Positions 26,037 through 34,709 of a stretch of 62,735 nucleotides of DNA are shown here, piece by piece. How positions within the stretch are numbered: position 1 is the first letter of the stretch; the number at the start of each line of letters is the position of its first letter. Source of the stretch: Methyloprofundus sp. (GTDB taxonomy: Bacteria > Pseudomonadota > Gammaproteobacteria > Methylococcales > Methylomonadaceae); NCBI GenBank assembly GCA_028599115.1, contig JAQRMR010000055.1:1-62735 (forward strand), in the 5' to 3' direction. The notes below the pieces were generated by a model, which was not told the DNA's origin, did no database searches, and was given only the letters and a program-made list of their open reading frames with translations. The translations under genes and the position numbers were made by a program.

Positions 26037-26669
26037 GTGAAAAAAAATAATTTAAAAAAAGGCTTATTTACTGCCTTATTACTTGTTAGCTCAGTTGTAA
26101 CAGCTGGCAATAAATATCCAGCAGCTGATTTTAAACCAACAGTTGTTTATCAAAATACTGACTATAAACATGCCGAGTCTGCTGCATCATTTGGTGAAAA
26201 AGCTCAGGATGATAGTAACTTTCCTGCAGCAACATATAAGCCGGAAGTTTTGTTTCATGATACTGAATATAAGCACAACACTAAAGTTGCTAATGTTCCT
26301 AACTCAGCAAGTGCAAGCTTTACTGATGACGCAGTAAGCACAAGCTCTGATGAATCTGGCGAAGCAAGCTCTGATGAGACTGTAAGTCCAATCCTAGCGC
26401 TAATTATTTTAGCGGTTGCTGTTTTCTTGTTTCGTAAAAAGTCAGGTTCTAAAGCTGCAGTAGATAATTCTGGTGAGTTAACTGGTGTTGCGAAATACTT
26501 ACAAAAAAAAGCTCCAAAGTTATCTGGCGTAGCTAAGTATCTAGAGACACATCAGCCAACACCAAAATCTGGTGTTGCTAAATATGTTGCAAAAAGAGTT
26601 GTTGAAGCAAAAAAAGCAGCAGCAGAAAAAACAACTGGTGTAGAAAAATATATGCGTAAAAAAGGATAG
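26037..26669 (+). CDS. Unrecognised membrane protein with periplasmic repeats and four cytoplasmic GVAKYL-type motifs
   Basis: 210 residues from a GTG at 26037, preceded by AGGTGA at 6-base spacing; an upstream in-frame GTG at 26028 overlaps that site. Residues 1-23 look like a signal peptide. Residues 26-45 and 61-80 are two copies of a 20-residue repeat, [YF]PAA[DT][FY]KP...[YF]xx[T]xYKH. After a Ser/Glu-rich linker there is one transmembrane helix (about 117-132) followed by RKK, so the C-terminus should be cytoplasmic. That tail carries TGVAKYL (149-155), SGVAKYL (163-169), SGVAKYV (178-184) and TGVEKYM (200-206) in Lys/Ala-rich, probably disordered sequence. I do not recognise the family. 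It is 3 bases from the next gene, which has the same motif, and lies between tkt and tal. Confidence 0.8.
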   Translation: MKKNNLKKGLFTALLLVSSVVTAGNKYPAADFKPTVVYQNTDYKHAESAASFGEKAQDDSNFPAATYKPEVLFHDTEYKHNTKVANVPNSASASFTDDAVSTSSDESGEASSDETVSPILALIILAVAVFLFRKKSGSKAAVDNSGELTGVAKYLQKKAPKLSGVAKYLETHQPTPKSGVAKYVAKRVVEAKKAAAEKTTGVEKYMRKKG

Positions 26670-26672
26670 AAA

Positions 26673-27323
26673 ATGGGGGTTTTATCAAAGATTTTTCCTA
26701 AAAAAGCAGTTGAGACAAATATTTATCGTACAGAAGCAAGTCCTAAAAAAAGGTCTAGTGTTGATGAATATCTCGAAACTCATAGTGCTAGTTCGCATAA
26801 GTCAAACTTAAGGTCTAAGAAATTAACTTGTGTTGACAGATATGTAAGTACTAAAAATGAGTCTGGAGTTGAATTGACTGCAGTGGAAAAGGATGAGATA
26901 AATTCTCGTATTACTGCAAGAATAAAACTGAGAAAATCTGAGGAGAGCTTAATGAGTGTTGAAGATAAAGAACTTAGTGGTGTAGCTAAATACGTTGAAA
27001 GCCAAAAAGAGCTAAGTGATGCGGCTGCATTAGATGTGCAACCTCTTACTGGCGTTGCTAAATATTTAGCAGCTATTATCAGTAATAAGCCTGTTGCGAC
27101 TGGTGTTGCTAAATATTTGTTGAATCGTACTGAAGCTAAGGTAAGTAGCGTAGACCGATATGTTACCAATAAAGCATTGGCAGATAAAAATAAACCTAAA
27201 GTTGTTATTATTCCTGATTCAAGCGTTACTAAGTATTTAGATGGTATTTCAACTATGCAAACAAGCCGCGTTGCTAAATATCTTGCCAAAAAAGTAGTTT
27301 CAGATAAACAAGTTGTTGCTTAA
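26673..27323 (+). CDS. Unrecognised cytoplasmic protein with eight GVAKYL-type motifs
   Basis: 216 residues with no signal peptide or membrane helix, and a good AGGA ribosome binding site. The sequence is low in aromatic and hydrophobic residues except for a motif [ST]xV[ADT][KRE]Y[LV] at 28-34 (SSVDEYL), 52-58 (TCVDRYV), 102-108 (SGVAKYV), 126-132 and 143-149 (both TGVAKYL), 158-164 (SSVDRYV), 183-189 (SSVTKYL) and 198-204 (SRVAKYL). A degenerate copy may lie at 69-75. The layout is that of a multivalent linker with short binding helices, as in EPYC1- or CsoS2-like scaffolds, but there is no sequence relation that I can name. It ends at a strong terminator. Confidence 0.78.
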   Translation: MGVLSKIFPKKAVETNIYRTEASPKKRSSVDEYLETHSASSHKSNLRSKKLTCVDRYVSTKNESGVELTAVEKDEINSRITARIKLRKSEESLMSVEDKELSGVAKYVESQKELSDAAALDVQPLTGVAKYLAAIISNKPVATGVAKYLLNRTEAKVSSVDRYVTNKALADKNKPKVVIIPDSSVTKYLDGISTMQTSRVAKYLAKKVVSDKQVVA

Positions 27324-27402
27324 TTAAGTTACTATTTGTCTAATCGCTTATATTTAATAGCTATCACTTCTGACATTGTTAGTGATAGCTGCTAAATACT
27401 TG

Positions 27403-27450
27403 AATCTATTTTCCTTAATGAATATTAAGGAAAATAGATTTTGTTTTTTA
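27403..27450 (+). terminator. Intrinsic terminator after the motif-repeat genes
   Basis: A 17-bp perfect stem (27403-27419 with 27424-27440), GAAT loop, followed by TTGTTTTTTA. A second hairpin (AGCTATCACT at 27359-27368 with 27381-27390) lies just before it. Transcription from tkt through the two repeat genes should end here. Confidence 0.85.
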
Positions 27451-27549
27451 TACCCAGTGAACATTAAGAGCAAAAGCTAATAATGTGATTGTCTCTGTAA
27501 AAATTCAACCTAACATCCATACATGGCTTTTATCGGCCGATTCAATTTC

Positions 27550-27580
27550 CAGCATATGATAAATATGCTGTTTTTATTTT
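27550..27580 (+). terminator. Terminator-like hairpin directly upstream of tal
   Basis: CAGCATAT (27550-27557), loop GATAA, ATATGCTG (27563-27570), then TTTTTATTTT. An 8-bp stem with a U-run ends about 30 bases before the tal ATG. It looks like a second terminator or an attenuator in the tal leader. Confidence 0.55.
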
Positions 27581-27608
27581 AACTTTTAATACATAAGGTA
27601 CCTTATTT

Positions 27609-28592
27609 ATGGCTAATTTATTAGATCAACTTAAAGCGGTAACAGTTGCAGTTGCGGATACAGGCAATATTGGAGCGATTAAAGAATTCACTCCTCGTGA
27701 TGCAACAACTAACCCTTCATTAATTACTGCTGCTGCACAAATGCCAGAATACCAAGGTATTGTTGATGATACTTTATCTGCTGCACGTGCAACTTTAGGT
27801 GCTACTGCAAATTCAAAAGAAGTTGCTGCATTAGCGTTTGATCGCTTAGCAGTTTCATTTGGTTTAAAAATTCTAGAAATCGTTCCACAACGTGTTTCGA
27901 CAGAAGTTGATGCGCGCTTGTCTTATGATACTGATGCAACAGTAGAGAAAGGCCGTGACCTTATTGCGCAATACAAAGCGGCAGGTGTTGATAGTGACCG
28001 TATCTTAATTAAAATTGCAGCAACTTGGGAAGGTATCCAAGCAGCTAAAATTTTAGAAAAAGAAGGTATTCATACAAACCTAACATTAGTTTTTGGACTA
28101 CACCAAGCGATTGCTTGTGCTGAAAATGGAATTACTTTAATTTCTCCATTTGTTGGTCGTATTCTTGATTGGTACAAAAAAGATACAGGTCGTGATTCTT
28201 ATGCGCCTGCTGAAGACCCAGGTGTTGTTTCTGTTACAGAAATTTATAATTACTACAAAAAATTCGATTTCAAAACTGAAGTTATGGGCGCAAGTTTCCG
28301 TAATTTAGGTGAGATCACTGAACTAGCAGGTTGTGATTTATTAACAATTGCTCCAGCATTACTATCTGAGCTACAAGCAACGGAAGGTGAGTTACCGCGT
28401 AAACTTGATCCTGTTGCTGCTAAAGCAATGGATATTGCTGAAATCAATGTTGATAAAGCAACATTCGAAAAAATGCATGCTGCTGATCCTATGGCAACTG
28501 AGAAGTTAGCTGAAGGTATTAAAGGTTTTGAAAAAGCATTAGAATCTTTAGAAGAACTATTAGCTAATCGTTTAGCTGAAATCGAAGCTTAA
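27609..28592 (+). CDS. tal: Transaldolase
   Basis: 327 residues, TalB type. The Schiff-base lysine is K135 in [16 protein letters not shown] is the N-terminal phosphate-side motif, and [15 protein letters not shown] follows. It transfers dihydroxyacetone between sedoheptulose 7-phosphate and fructose 6-phosphate, and in the RuMP cycle helps to regenerate ribulose 5-phosphate. It is separated from the upstream repeat genes by 285 bases with two terminator-like hairpins, so it probably has its own promoter or depends on read-through. It shares a downstream terminator with metG. Confidence 0.96.
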   Translation: MANLLDQLKAVTVAVADTGNIGAIKEFTPRDATTNPSLITAAAQMPEYQGIVDDTLSAARATLGATANSKEVAALAFDRLAVSFGLKILEIVPQRVSTEVDARLSYDTDATVEKGRDLIAQYKAAGVDSDRILIKIAATWEGIQAAKILEKEGIHTNLTLVFGLHQAIACAENGITLISPFVGRILDWYKKDTGRDSYAPAEDPGVVSVTEIYNYYKKFDFKTEVMGASFRNLGEITELAGCDLLTIAPALLSELQATEGELPRKLDPVAAKAMDIAEINVDKATFEKMHAADPMATEKLAEGIKGFEKALESLEELLANRLAEIEA

Positions 28593-28612
28593 TCATTAAG
28601 TTTTAAGCAAAG

Positions 28613-28637
28613 AAAAGGCCTACATTGTAGGCCTTTT
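28613..28637. terminator. Bidirectional intrinsic terminator, tal / metG
   Basis: AAAAGGCCTAC (28613-28623), 3-base loop, GTAGGCCTTTT (28627-28637), continuing TTT. It is located between the convergent tal and metG, with A/T runs on both sides. Confidence 0.88.
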
Positions 28638-28668
28638 TTATGTCTGATGGTTTATTCGGTGTTATTGC

Positions 28669-30690
28669 TTATTTAACACGCATCCCCGCAACAGCACCGT
28701 CATCTGGGTGTAATACCCATAAGTCCTCGCCTCCTGGGCCAGCAGCAAGTACCATACCTTCAGAAAGGCCGAATTTCATTTTTCGTGGTTTAAGGTTTGC
28801 TACCACAACAGTTAATTTCCCTTCTAGGTCTTCAGGGGCATACGCTGATTTAATACCTGCAAAGACATTTTTCTGTTCATCACCAATATCAACAGTTAGC
28901 TGTAATAATTTATTAGCCCCTTTAACATGCTCGGCTTTAACAATTTTAGCAATACGCAAATCAATTTTGGCAAAGTCATCAAACTCAATTTCAGGTGCAA
29001 TTGGCTCAAATTTCTTAGCGACTGGTTCAGCAATTTTTGCTAAGTTTTCTTTTGATTCTTCTACAATAGCGGCAATCTTAGTTTCATCAACGCGTGTCAT
29101 TAAGGCTTTAAAAGGCTTAATATTGTGGCTTAATAAAGGAGATGTTTTTGCAGTAATCCATTGCTCAGCATTAATACTTAAAAAATCTTCACTATCCGCA
29201 GCAAGTTTAGGTAAAACAGGGCTTAAGTAGCTGACTAATAAACGGAATAAATTGATTCCCATCGAGCAAATGTCATGCAACTCTTGGTCTTTACCTTCTT
29301 CCTTAGCCACTAACCAGGGCTTTTTCTCATCAATGTATTGGTTGGCCTTATCGGCTAAGCTCATGATTTCACGCATGGCTTTACCATATTCACGTGTTTC
29401 GTATAGTACAGCAATACTTTCGCTTGCCTCGGTAAATTGTGCAAATAATTCAGGTTCAGCACATTGTGCAGAAAGCTTGCCATCAAAACGTTTTTTAATA
29501 AAACCGCTACAGCGGCTAGCAATATTGACTACTTTACCGACTAAATCAGAATTTACACGTAGAGTAAAATCTTCAAAGCTTAAATCAATATCATCCACTC
29601 CTGAACTAAGCTTGGCAGCAAAATAGTAGCGTAAATATTCAGGATCTAAATGATCTAGGTAGGTACGTGCTTTAATAAACGTACCACGCGATTTTGACAT
29701 TTTCTCGCCATTAACAGTCAAGAAGCCATGTGCAAATACTGCGCTAGGCGTACGGAAGTCAGCACCATTAAGCATGGCAGGCCAAAATAAAGCATGGAAA
29801 TAGATAATATCTTTACCTATAAAATGGTATAGCTCTGTTGTGCTATCTTTCGCCCAGTACTCATCAAAATCTAAACCTTGTTTGTCACACAGGTTTTTAA
29901 AACTGGCCATATAACCAACAGGCGCATCTAGCCAAACATAAAAATATTTACCCGGCGCATCAGGAATTTCAAAACCAAAATAAGGTGCATCACGTGAAAT
30001 ATCCCAACCTTGCAAGCCGCTTTCTAGCCATTCAGCTAGTTTATTGCTGACTTCCGGCTGTAAATGACCTTCAGTCGTTGTCCATGATTTTAGCATCTCG
30101 TTAAAATCGGCTAAATTGAAAAAGTAATGTACCGAGTCTTTTTCAATGGGTTTTTCACCTGAAACAGCAGAGACCGCATTTTTTAATTCAATGGGTGAAT
30201 AGGTTGCACCGCAAGCCTCACAATTATCACCATACTGGTCTTTAGCGTCACATTTAGGACAGTCGCCTTTAATAAAGCGATCCGGTAAAAACATTTCTTT
30301 TTTAGGATCATAAGCCTGAGTAATGCTGCGCGAGCTAATATGCCCGCCATCGCGCAAGCGTGTATAGATAAGGCTAGAAAAGTGCTTGTTTTCTTCAGAG
30401 TGCGTGCTGTGATAGTTATCAAAGGCAACACCAAAATCCGTGAAATCTTGCAAATGCTCCTTACCGACCTGTGCAATTAAGGTTTCAGGCTCTATCCCTT
30501 CTCGATCCGCTTTCAGCATAATCGGTGTGCCGTGCGTATCATCAGCACAAACATAATGACATTGGTTGCCACGTTTTTTTTGAAAACGAGCCCAAATATC
30601 AGTTTGGATATATTCCACTAAATGGCCAAGATGAATGGGGCCGTTAGCATAAGGTAAGGCGCTAGTAATAAGGATTTTTCTATCTGACAT
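28669..30690 (-). CDS. metG: Methionyl-tRNA synthetase
   Basis: 673 residues, the long MetG form. The class I signature is PIHLGH (18-23). A zinc knuckle [18 protein letters not shown] lies near 145-165. KMSKS is at 330-334. The C-terminal OB-fold tRNA-binding domain starts at about residue 570 ([20 protein letters not shown]) and mediates dimerisation in E. coli. It is divergent from apbC, the same arrangement as metG-apbC in E. coli. Confidence 0.96.
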   Translation of the reverse strand: MSDRKILITSALPYANGPIHLGHLVEYIQTDIWARFQKKRGNQCHYVCADDTHGTPIMLKADREGIEPETLIAQVGKEHLQDFTDFGVAFDNYHSTHSEENKHFSSLIYTRLRDGGHISSRSITQAYDPKKEMFLPDRFIKGDCPKCDAKDQYGDNCEACGATYSPIELKNAVSAVSGEKPIEKDSVHYFFNLADFNEMLKSWTTTEGHLQPEVSNKLAEWLESGLQGWDISRDAPYFGFEIPDAPGKYFYVWLDAPVGYMASFKNLCDKQGLDFDEYWAKDSTTELYHFIGKDIIYFHALFWPAMLNGADFRTPSAVFAHGFLTVNGEKMSKSRGTFIKARTYLDHLDPEYLRYYFAAKLSSGVDDIDLSFEDFTLRVNSDLVGKVVNIASRCSGFIKKRFDGKLSAQCAEPELFAQFTEASESIAVLYETREYGKAMREIMSLADKANQYIDEKKPWLVAKEEGKDQELHDICSMGINLFRLLVSYLSPVLPKLAADSEDFLSINAEQWITAKTSPLLSHNIKPFKALMTRVDETKIAAIVEESKENLAKIAEPVAKKFEPIAPEIEFDDFAKIDLRIAKIVKAEHVKGANKLLQLTVDIGDEQKNVFAGIKSAYAPEDLEGKLTVVVANLKPRKMKFGLSEGMVLAAGPGGEDLWVLHPDDGAVAGMRVK

Positions 30691-30867
30691 AAAAGGAAGA
30701 AATGTTGATATGACGGTAAATAAAATAGCTGTATATTATGGCATAAAATAGCTTATTATTTTGATATGTACAGTGACTAATCATGGTTAAAACTAGAATG
30801 CCTTTGCATAACCTAGTAAAATACTAGGTTATTAATTGACGAAACCCATTTTTAGTAGGTAATTCCT

Positions 30868-31953
30868 ATGATTGAAAAACAGCAAATAGAAAACGAATTA
30901 AAAAATATAATTGACCCCAATGTGAATGTTGATTTAGTCAGCGCTAAATCCGTTAAATCTATAGTGGTTGAAGAAGGAAAGGTGCAAATAAAGATTGAGC
31001 TTGGTTATCCTGCAAAAAGCTTTATTGAAGGTTTTAAACAGCAAATTACTGATAAAATTCAATCGCTAGAAGGTGTAGCAACTGTTGCTGTGGATATTGG
31101 CGTGAAAATTGTTGCACATGGTGTACAGAACACTTTAAAGCCCATCGAAAATATCAAAAATATTATCGCTGTGGCATCAGGGAAAGGAGGGGTAGGTAAG
31201 TCGACCACTTCTGTCAACTTAGCGCTTGCATTGGCCTCAGAAGGTGCGCGAGTTGGTATATTAGATGCTGATATTTATGGGCCAAGTATTCCTACCATGC
31301 TAGGTTTATCGGGCTACCCTGAAAGTAAAGATAATAAAACTATGATGCCTAAAGTTTCTTATGGCATACAAACTATCTCAATAGGTTACCTAATTGATCC
31401 AGATCAGCCAATGATTTGGCGTGGCCCTATGGTAACTAACGCATTGCAGCAACTATTAAATGATACTAACTGGGATAATTTGGATTATTTAATTGTCGAT
31501 TTACCACCAGGCACGGGTGATATTCAGTTGACATTATCACAACAAATTCCTGTCAGTGGTGCTGTTATCGTTACCACACCACAAGATATAGCCTTGATTG
31601 ATGCACAGCGTGGCTTAGGTATGTTTGAAAAAGTCAGTGTGCCTGTATTAGGCATTATTGAAAATATGAGTATGCATATTTGCAGCAACTGCGGCCACGA
31701 AGAAGCTATTTTTGGTGAAGGTGGGGGCGCTGCAATGGCAGAAAAGAATAAACTAGAATTGCTCGGTTCTTTGCCTTTAGATAAACAAATACGTGAATTT
31801 GCAGATTCTGGTCGCCCAACAGTCGCCGCTATTCCTGATAGCCGACCTGCTGAAATCTACCGTGAAATTGCGCGTAAGATGTCCGCTAAGTTGGCATTAA
31901 AGAGTAAAGATTTTAGTAGTAAATTCCCTAATATCGTCGTACAAAATACCTAA
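30868..31953 (+). CDS. apbC: Iron-sulfur carrier ATPase ApbC/Mrp
   Basis: 361 residues. An N-terminal MIP18/DUF59-like domain (about 1-85) is followed by the P-loop NTPase with deviant Walker A GKGGVGKS (105-112). The C272-x2-C275 pair (ICSNCGHE) would bridge a [4Fe-4S] cluster between subunits. Proteins of this family deliver Fe-S clusters to apo-proteins. The intergenic region with metG contains a 9-bp inverted repeat (AACCTAGTA at 30810-30818 with 30822-30830) close to the start. Confidence 0.94.
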   Translation: MIEKQQIENELKNIIDPNVNVDLVSAKSVKSIVVEEGKVQIKIELGYPAKSFIEGFKQQITDKIQSLEGVATVAVDIGVKIVAHGVQNTLKPIENIKNIIAVASGKGGVGKSTTSVNLALALASEGARVGILDADIYGPSIPTMLGLSGYPESKDNKTMMPKVSYGIQTISIGYLIDPDQPMIWRGPMVTNALQQLLNDTNWDNLDYLIVDLPPGTGDIQLTLSQQIPVSGAVIVTTPQDIALIDAQRGLGMFEKVSVPVLGIIENMSMHICSNCGHEEAIFGEGGGAAMAEKNKLELLGSLPLDKQIREFADSGRPTVAAIPDSRPAEIYREIARKMSAKLALKSKDFSSKFPNIVVQNT

Positions 31954-31984
31954 TATACGTCTATGTAGGTGAAAATAGCTCTCT

Positions 31985-32027
31985 AAAAGTAATGATAATT
32001 AAATAATAAAAATTATCATTACTTTTT
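31985..32027 (+). terminator. AT-rich terminator-like hairpin after apbC
   Basis: A perfect 16-bp stem (31985-32000 with 32011-32026), 10-base loop, then T-rich sequence. Stability comes from length rather than GC. It lies between apbC and the yrbG-like gene, about 75 bases before the latter's start. Confidence 0.6.
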
Positions 32028-32101
32028 ATCTCTTGATAATAGTACGGTTTAAAATTTTTTATGGCACAATAAGCAATTTTTAAACCAACTTAAAATATCA
32101 G

Positions 32102-33073
32102 ATGGATTATATTGCTTTAGTCTTAGGGCTAGTCGTTTTAGTTTTTGCGGCAGACTGGTTTGTGGATGGTGCTTCTGCCATCGCAAAAAACTTTGGAGTT
32201 TCTCCGTTGTTAATTGGTTTGACCATTGTTGGTTTAGGGACTTCAGCACCCGAAATTCTTGTTGCTTCTATTGCCTCTTTTCAGGGGAACCCAGGTTTAG
32301 CGATTGGTAATGCTATTGGGTCTAATATTGCTAATATGGGGTTGATTTTAGGCTGTACGGCCTTAATTGCGCCGCTTGCTTTTCATTCTGGTTTATTAAA
32401 GCGTGAACTACCTGTTTTAATGGCGATTAGCATTTTCTGTTATGTACTGGCTTTGGATGGGCTAAGTGTTCTGGATGGTGTTTTTATGTTGCTTGCTCTG
32501 GCAGCATTTTTGTATTGGTTGATTCAATCTGCGATTAAAGCACGAAAAAATCAAGATGTTTTAACGCAAGAAATGGAAGATGAGTTGCCGGAAGCGATGT
32601 CCAACACTAAGGCATGGCTTTATTTGCTTGGCGGTTTAATTGGCTTGTTGATTAGCTCTAAAGTATTGGTTTGGGCGGCAGTGAATATTGCACATGCAAT
32701 GGGTGTTAGTGATTTGGTGATAGGTTTAACCATTGTTGCTTTAGGCACTAGCTTACCAGAGCTTGCAGCCTCAATTAGTAGTGTATTGAAAGGGGAAGAT
32801 GATTTGGCGATTGGTAATGTGATTGGTTCAAATGTTTACAACCTTTTAGCTGTTTATTCACTGCCTGCATTGATTGCACCTGGGTTGGTCGAAGCGAGTG
32901 TTTTAGAGCGTGATTTCCCTGTGTTATTGGCTTTTACTGCGGTTTTATTCCTTTTGGGGGCAAGCTTTGTTAAGTTAGGTAAAATTAACCGTTGGGAAGG
33001 TGCGGGGCTATTATCAGCGTATCTTTATTATCAATGGGTTATTTATCAAAGTACCTTGCTGGTTGCTGTTTAA
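32102..33073 (+). CDS. yrbG: Calcium/sodium antiporter, YrbG family (CaCA)
   Basis: 323 residues, about ten transmembrane helices in two inverted halves. Each half has the alpha-repeat: GLGTSAPEILVA in the first and ALGTSLPELAAS in the second. A charged cytoplasmic loop (KARKNQDVLTQEMEDELPEA) joins the halves. The family exchanges Ca2+ or K+ for Na+ or H+ across the inner membrane. The ribosome binding site is weak. It stands at the head of the kdsC-lpt-rpoN run, as in E. coli, where yrbG-kdsD-kdsC is found. kdsD is absent here. Confidence 0.9.
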   Translation: MDYIALVLGLVVLVFAADWFVDGASAIAKNFGVSPLLIGLTIVGLGTSAPEILVASIASFQGNPGLAIGNAIGSNIANMGLILGCTALIAPLAFHSGLLKRELPVLMAISIFCYVLALDGLSVLDGVFMLLALAAFLYWLIQSAIKARKNQDVLTQEMEDELPEAMSNTKAWLYLLGGLIGLLISSKVLVWAAVNIAHAMGVSDLVIGLTIVALGTSLPELAASISSVLKGEDDLAIGNVIGSNVYNLLAVYSLPALIAPGLVEASVLERDFPVLLAFTAVLFLLGASFVKLGKINRWEGAGLLSAYLYYQWVIYQSTLLVAV

Positions 33074-33110
33074 ATGGTAAATTTTATTAAATTGATAATA
33101 AGTAGATTGT

Positions 33111-33635
33111 ATGCAGAGTAGAATTGAAAAAGCGAAAAAAATCAAAGTGCTGGTTTTAGATGTTGATGGTGTTTTAACCGATGGCAGTTTATTTTTTGAC
33201 AATAAAGGTAATGAGTATAAAGGCTTTAATGTGCAAGATGGCTTAGGGATTAAGCTAATGCAAAAAGCTGGGATTCAAATTGCAGTTATCTCTGGGCGTG
33301 CTTCAAAACCCGTTAAGTTAAGAATGGAAATGCTGGGCATTAAATTAGTCTATTTAGGGCAGTTAGAAAAAGGCATTGCTCTGGAAGAAATTTTGCATAA
33401 AACAGGGTGTAAAGCGGATGAACTGGCGCATGTTGGTGATGATTTAATTGATTTACCCGTTTTTACGCGGGTTGGTTTTGCTGTTGCGGTAAGAAATGCC
33501 AATGAACAAATATTGCCTTATGTGGACTGGCAAACAGAGTTGTCTGGTGGGCAGGGTGCAGTACGTGAAGTGTGTGATTTTATTTTGCAATCACAGGGAA
33601 AAATGGATGCACTGGTTGAGTCGTTTAAAACTTAA
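33111..33635 (+). CDS. kdsC: 3-deoxy-D-manno-octulosonate-8-phosphate phosphatase KdsC
   Basis: 174 residues, compact C0-type HAD phosphatase. The nucleophile motif is DVDGVLTDG with D17 and D19. AVISGRASKPVKLR is motif II, and GDDLIDLPVF the acidic motif IV. It dephosphorylates KDO 8-phosphate, the last step before CMP-KDO formation for the LPS inner core. lptC starts two bases after its stop. Confidence 0.94.
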   Translation: MQSRIEKAKKIKVLVLDVDGVLTDGSLFFDNKGNEYKGFNVQDGLGIKLMQKAGIQIAVISGRASKPVKLRMEMLGIKLVYLGQLEKGIALEEILHKTGCKADELAHVGDDLIDLPVFTRVGFAVAVRNANEQILPYVDWQTELSGGQGAVREVCDFILQSQGKMDALVESFKT

Positions 33636-33637
33636 GT

Positions 33638-34204
33638 ATGATTGCAAATTATAAAGGTTTAGCTGCGTTAGTGGTTTTGGCTGTTTTTTCTATGTGGATG
33701 CTAAAACGCAGTCCAGATAGCACAGTGCTGAAATCATTGGCTAAACCCACGCATGATGTGGATTATTTTTCCGTCGGCTATACTAAATTACAGATGGATG
33801 AATTTGGCTTTCCGAGTAGTCAACTGTCTGCTGATTATGCGGTGCATTATCGGGATAGCGCTGAAATAAAGTTAATAAACCCCGTTAATTTAGTGTTTAA
33901 AACGCCAGCGCCGCCTTGGGTGATTAGTTCTGAGGAAGGTGTGTTAGCGGATTCTGGGGAGACGCTTTTTTTGCAAGGGCATGTGGATATTAATCGTAGT
34001 GAATCTGATTTAACGCAGCAAGTTGATATTCAAACTCGAAATTTAACGATTGCACCTAAAAAATCTTATGCAGAAACGGCAGAATGGGCTGAAATGGTGA
34101 CAAAATACGATGTTGTTTCAGGAGTAGGAATGAAACTTTTATACGCATCGCCATTGAAAATAGAGTTATTATCTAAAGTAAGAGGTCGCCATGTTTATCA
34201 GTAA
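33638..34204 (+). CDS. lptC: LPS export protein LptC
   Basis: 188 residues: one N-terminal transmembrane anchor (about 5-22) and a periplasmic beta-jellyroll (DYFSVGYTKLQMDEFGFPSS at the start is typical). It passes lipopolysaccharide from the LptBFG transporter to LptA. It overlaps lptA by 14 bases, so the two are translationally coupled. Confidence 0.92.
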   Translation: MIANYKGLAALVVLAVFSMWMLKRSPDSTVLKSLAKPTHDVDYFSVGYTKLQMDEFGFPSSQLSADYAVHYRDSAEIKLINPVNLVFKTPAPPWVISSEEGVLADSGETLFLQGHVDINRSESDLTQQVDIQTRNLTIAPKKSYAETAEWAEMVTKYDVVSGVGMKLLYASPLKIELLSKVRGRHVYQ

Positions 34205-34709
34205 GGTAAAAAGAAGCGTTTGTTTTTTGAGCTTAATGTGGGTGGCGACAGCAACTTTTGCGCTTGAGGGTGACACCAAGGAACCCATTACATTAGAATC
34301 GAATTCTGGTTTTTTTGATGATAAAGAAGGCGTTAGCATTTATACGGGGGATGTGATTATTATCCAGGGAAGTTTGCGTATGGATGCTGATAAAGTGGTT
34401 ATTTATTTAGATGAAAAGCGAGAAATACAAAAAATGATAGCCACAGGGAACCTTGTTAAAGTAAAACAAACACCAGAAGGTGATAAGGAAGACTTGAATG
34501 GCAAGGCTTTGCAGGTTGATTATAGCCCATTGAGTAAGCGCTTGATTATGACAGGGAAGGCTGTTTTATGGCAGGGTGCTAATAAAACAGCGAGTGAATA
34601 TATTGAGTACGACTTGAATAGCGAAGTGATTAAAGCGGGTGATGGAATGGCGAGTGATAAGCGTGTTCATGTTACTTTGCAGCCAAGTAGTGAACCAACG
34701 AAAGATTAA
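34191..34709 (+). CDS. lptA: Periplasmic LPS-transport bridge protein LptA
   Basis: 172 residues with a signal peptide (cleavage near ATATFA) and an OstA/LptA jellyroll: [20 protein letters not shown] and [20 protein letters not shown] are family landmarks. It forms the periplasmic bridge between LptC and LptD. It overlaps lptC upstream and lptB downstream (TAATG). Confidence 0.94.
   Translation: MFISKVKRSVCFLSLMWVATATFALEGDTKEPITLESNSGFFDDKEGVSIYTGDVIIIQGSLRMDADKVVIYLDEKREIQKMIATGNLVKVKQTPEGDKEDLNGKALQVDYSPLSKRLIMTGKAVLWQGANKTASEYIEYDLNSEVIKAGDGMASDKRVHVTLQPSSEPTKD

Noticed and set aside
26370-26450. Transmembrane helix plus RKK in the first repeat protein as a sortase or GlyGly-CTERM type sorting tail
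   Set aside because: The helix is followed by about 78 more residues with conserved motifs, so it is not a C-terminal sorting signal.
26780-27289. A 169-codon antisense ORF across the motif-repeat gene
   Set aside because: It is the reverse-frame shadow of the repeated GVAKYL codons, with no ribosome binding site, and the sense frame has a good start and neighbours.
31985-32027. AT-rich palindrome with GATAAT/ATTATC resembling a Fur box
   Set aside because: The two halves are separated by a 10-base loop, unlike the contiguous Fur consensus. The stem length and position after apbC fit a terminator better.
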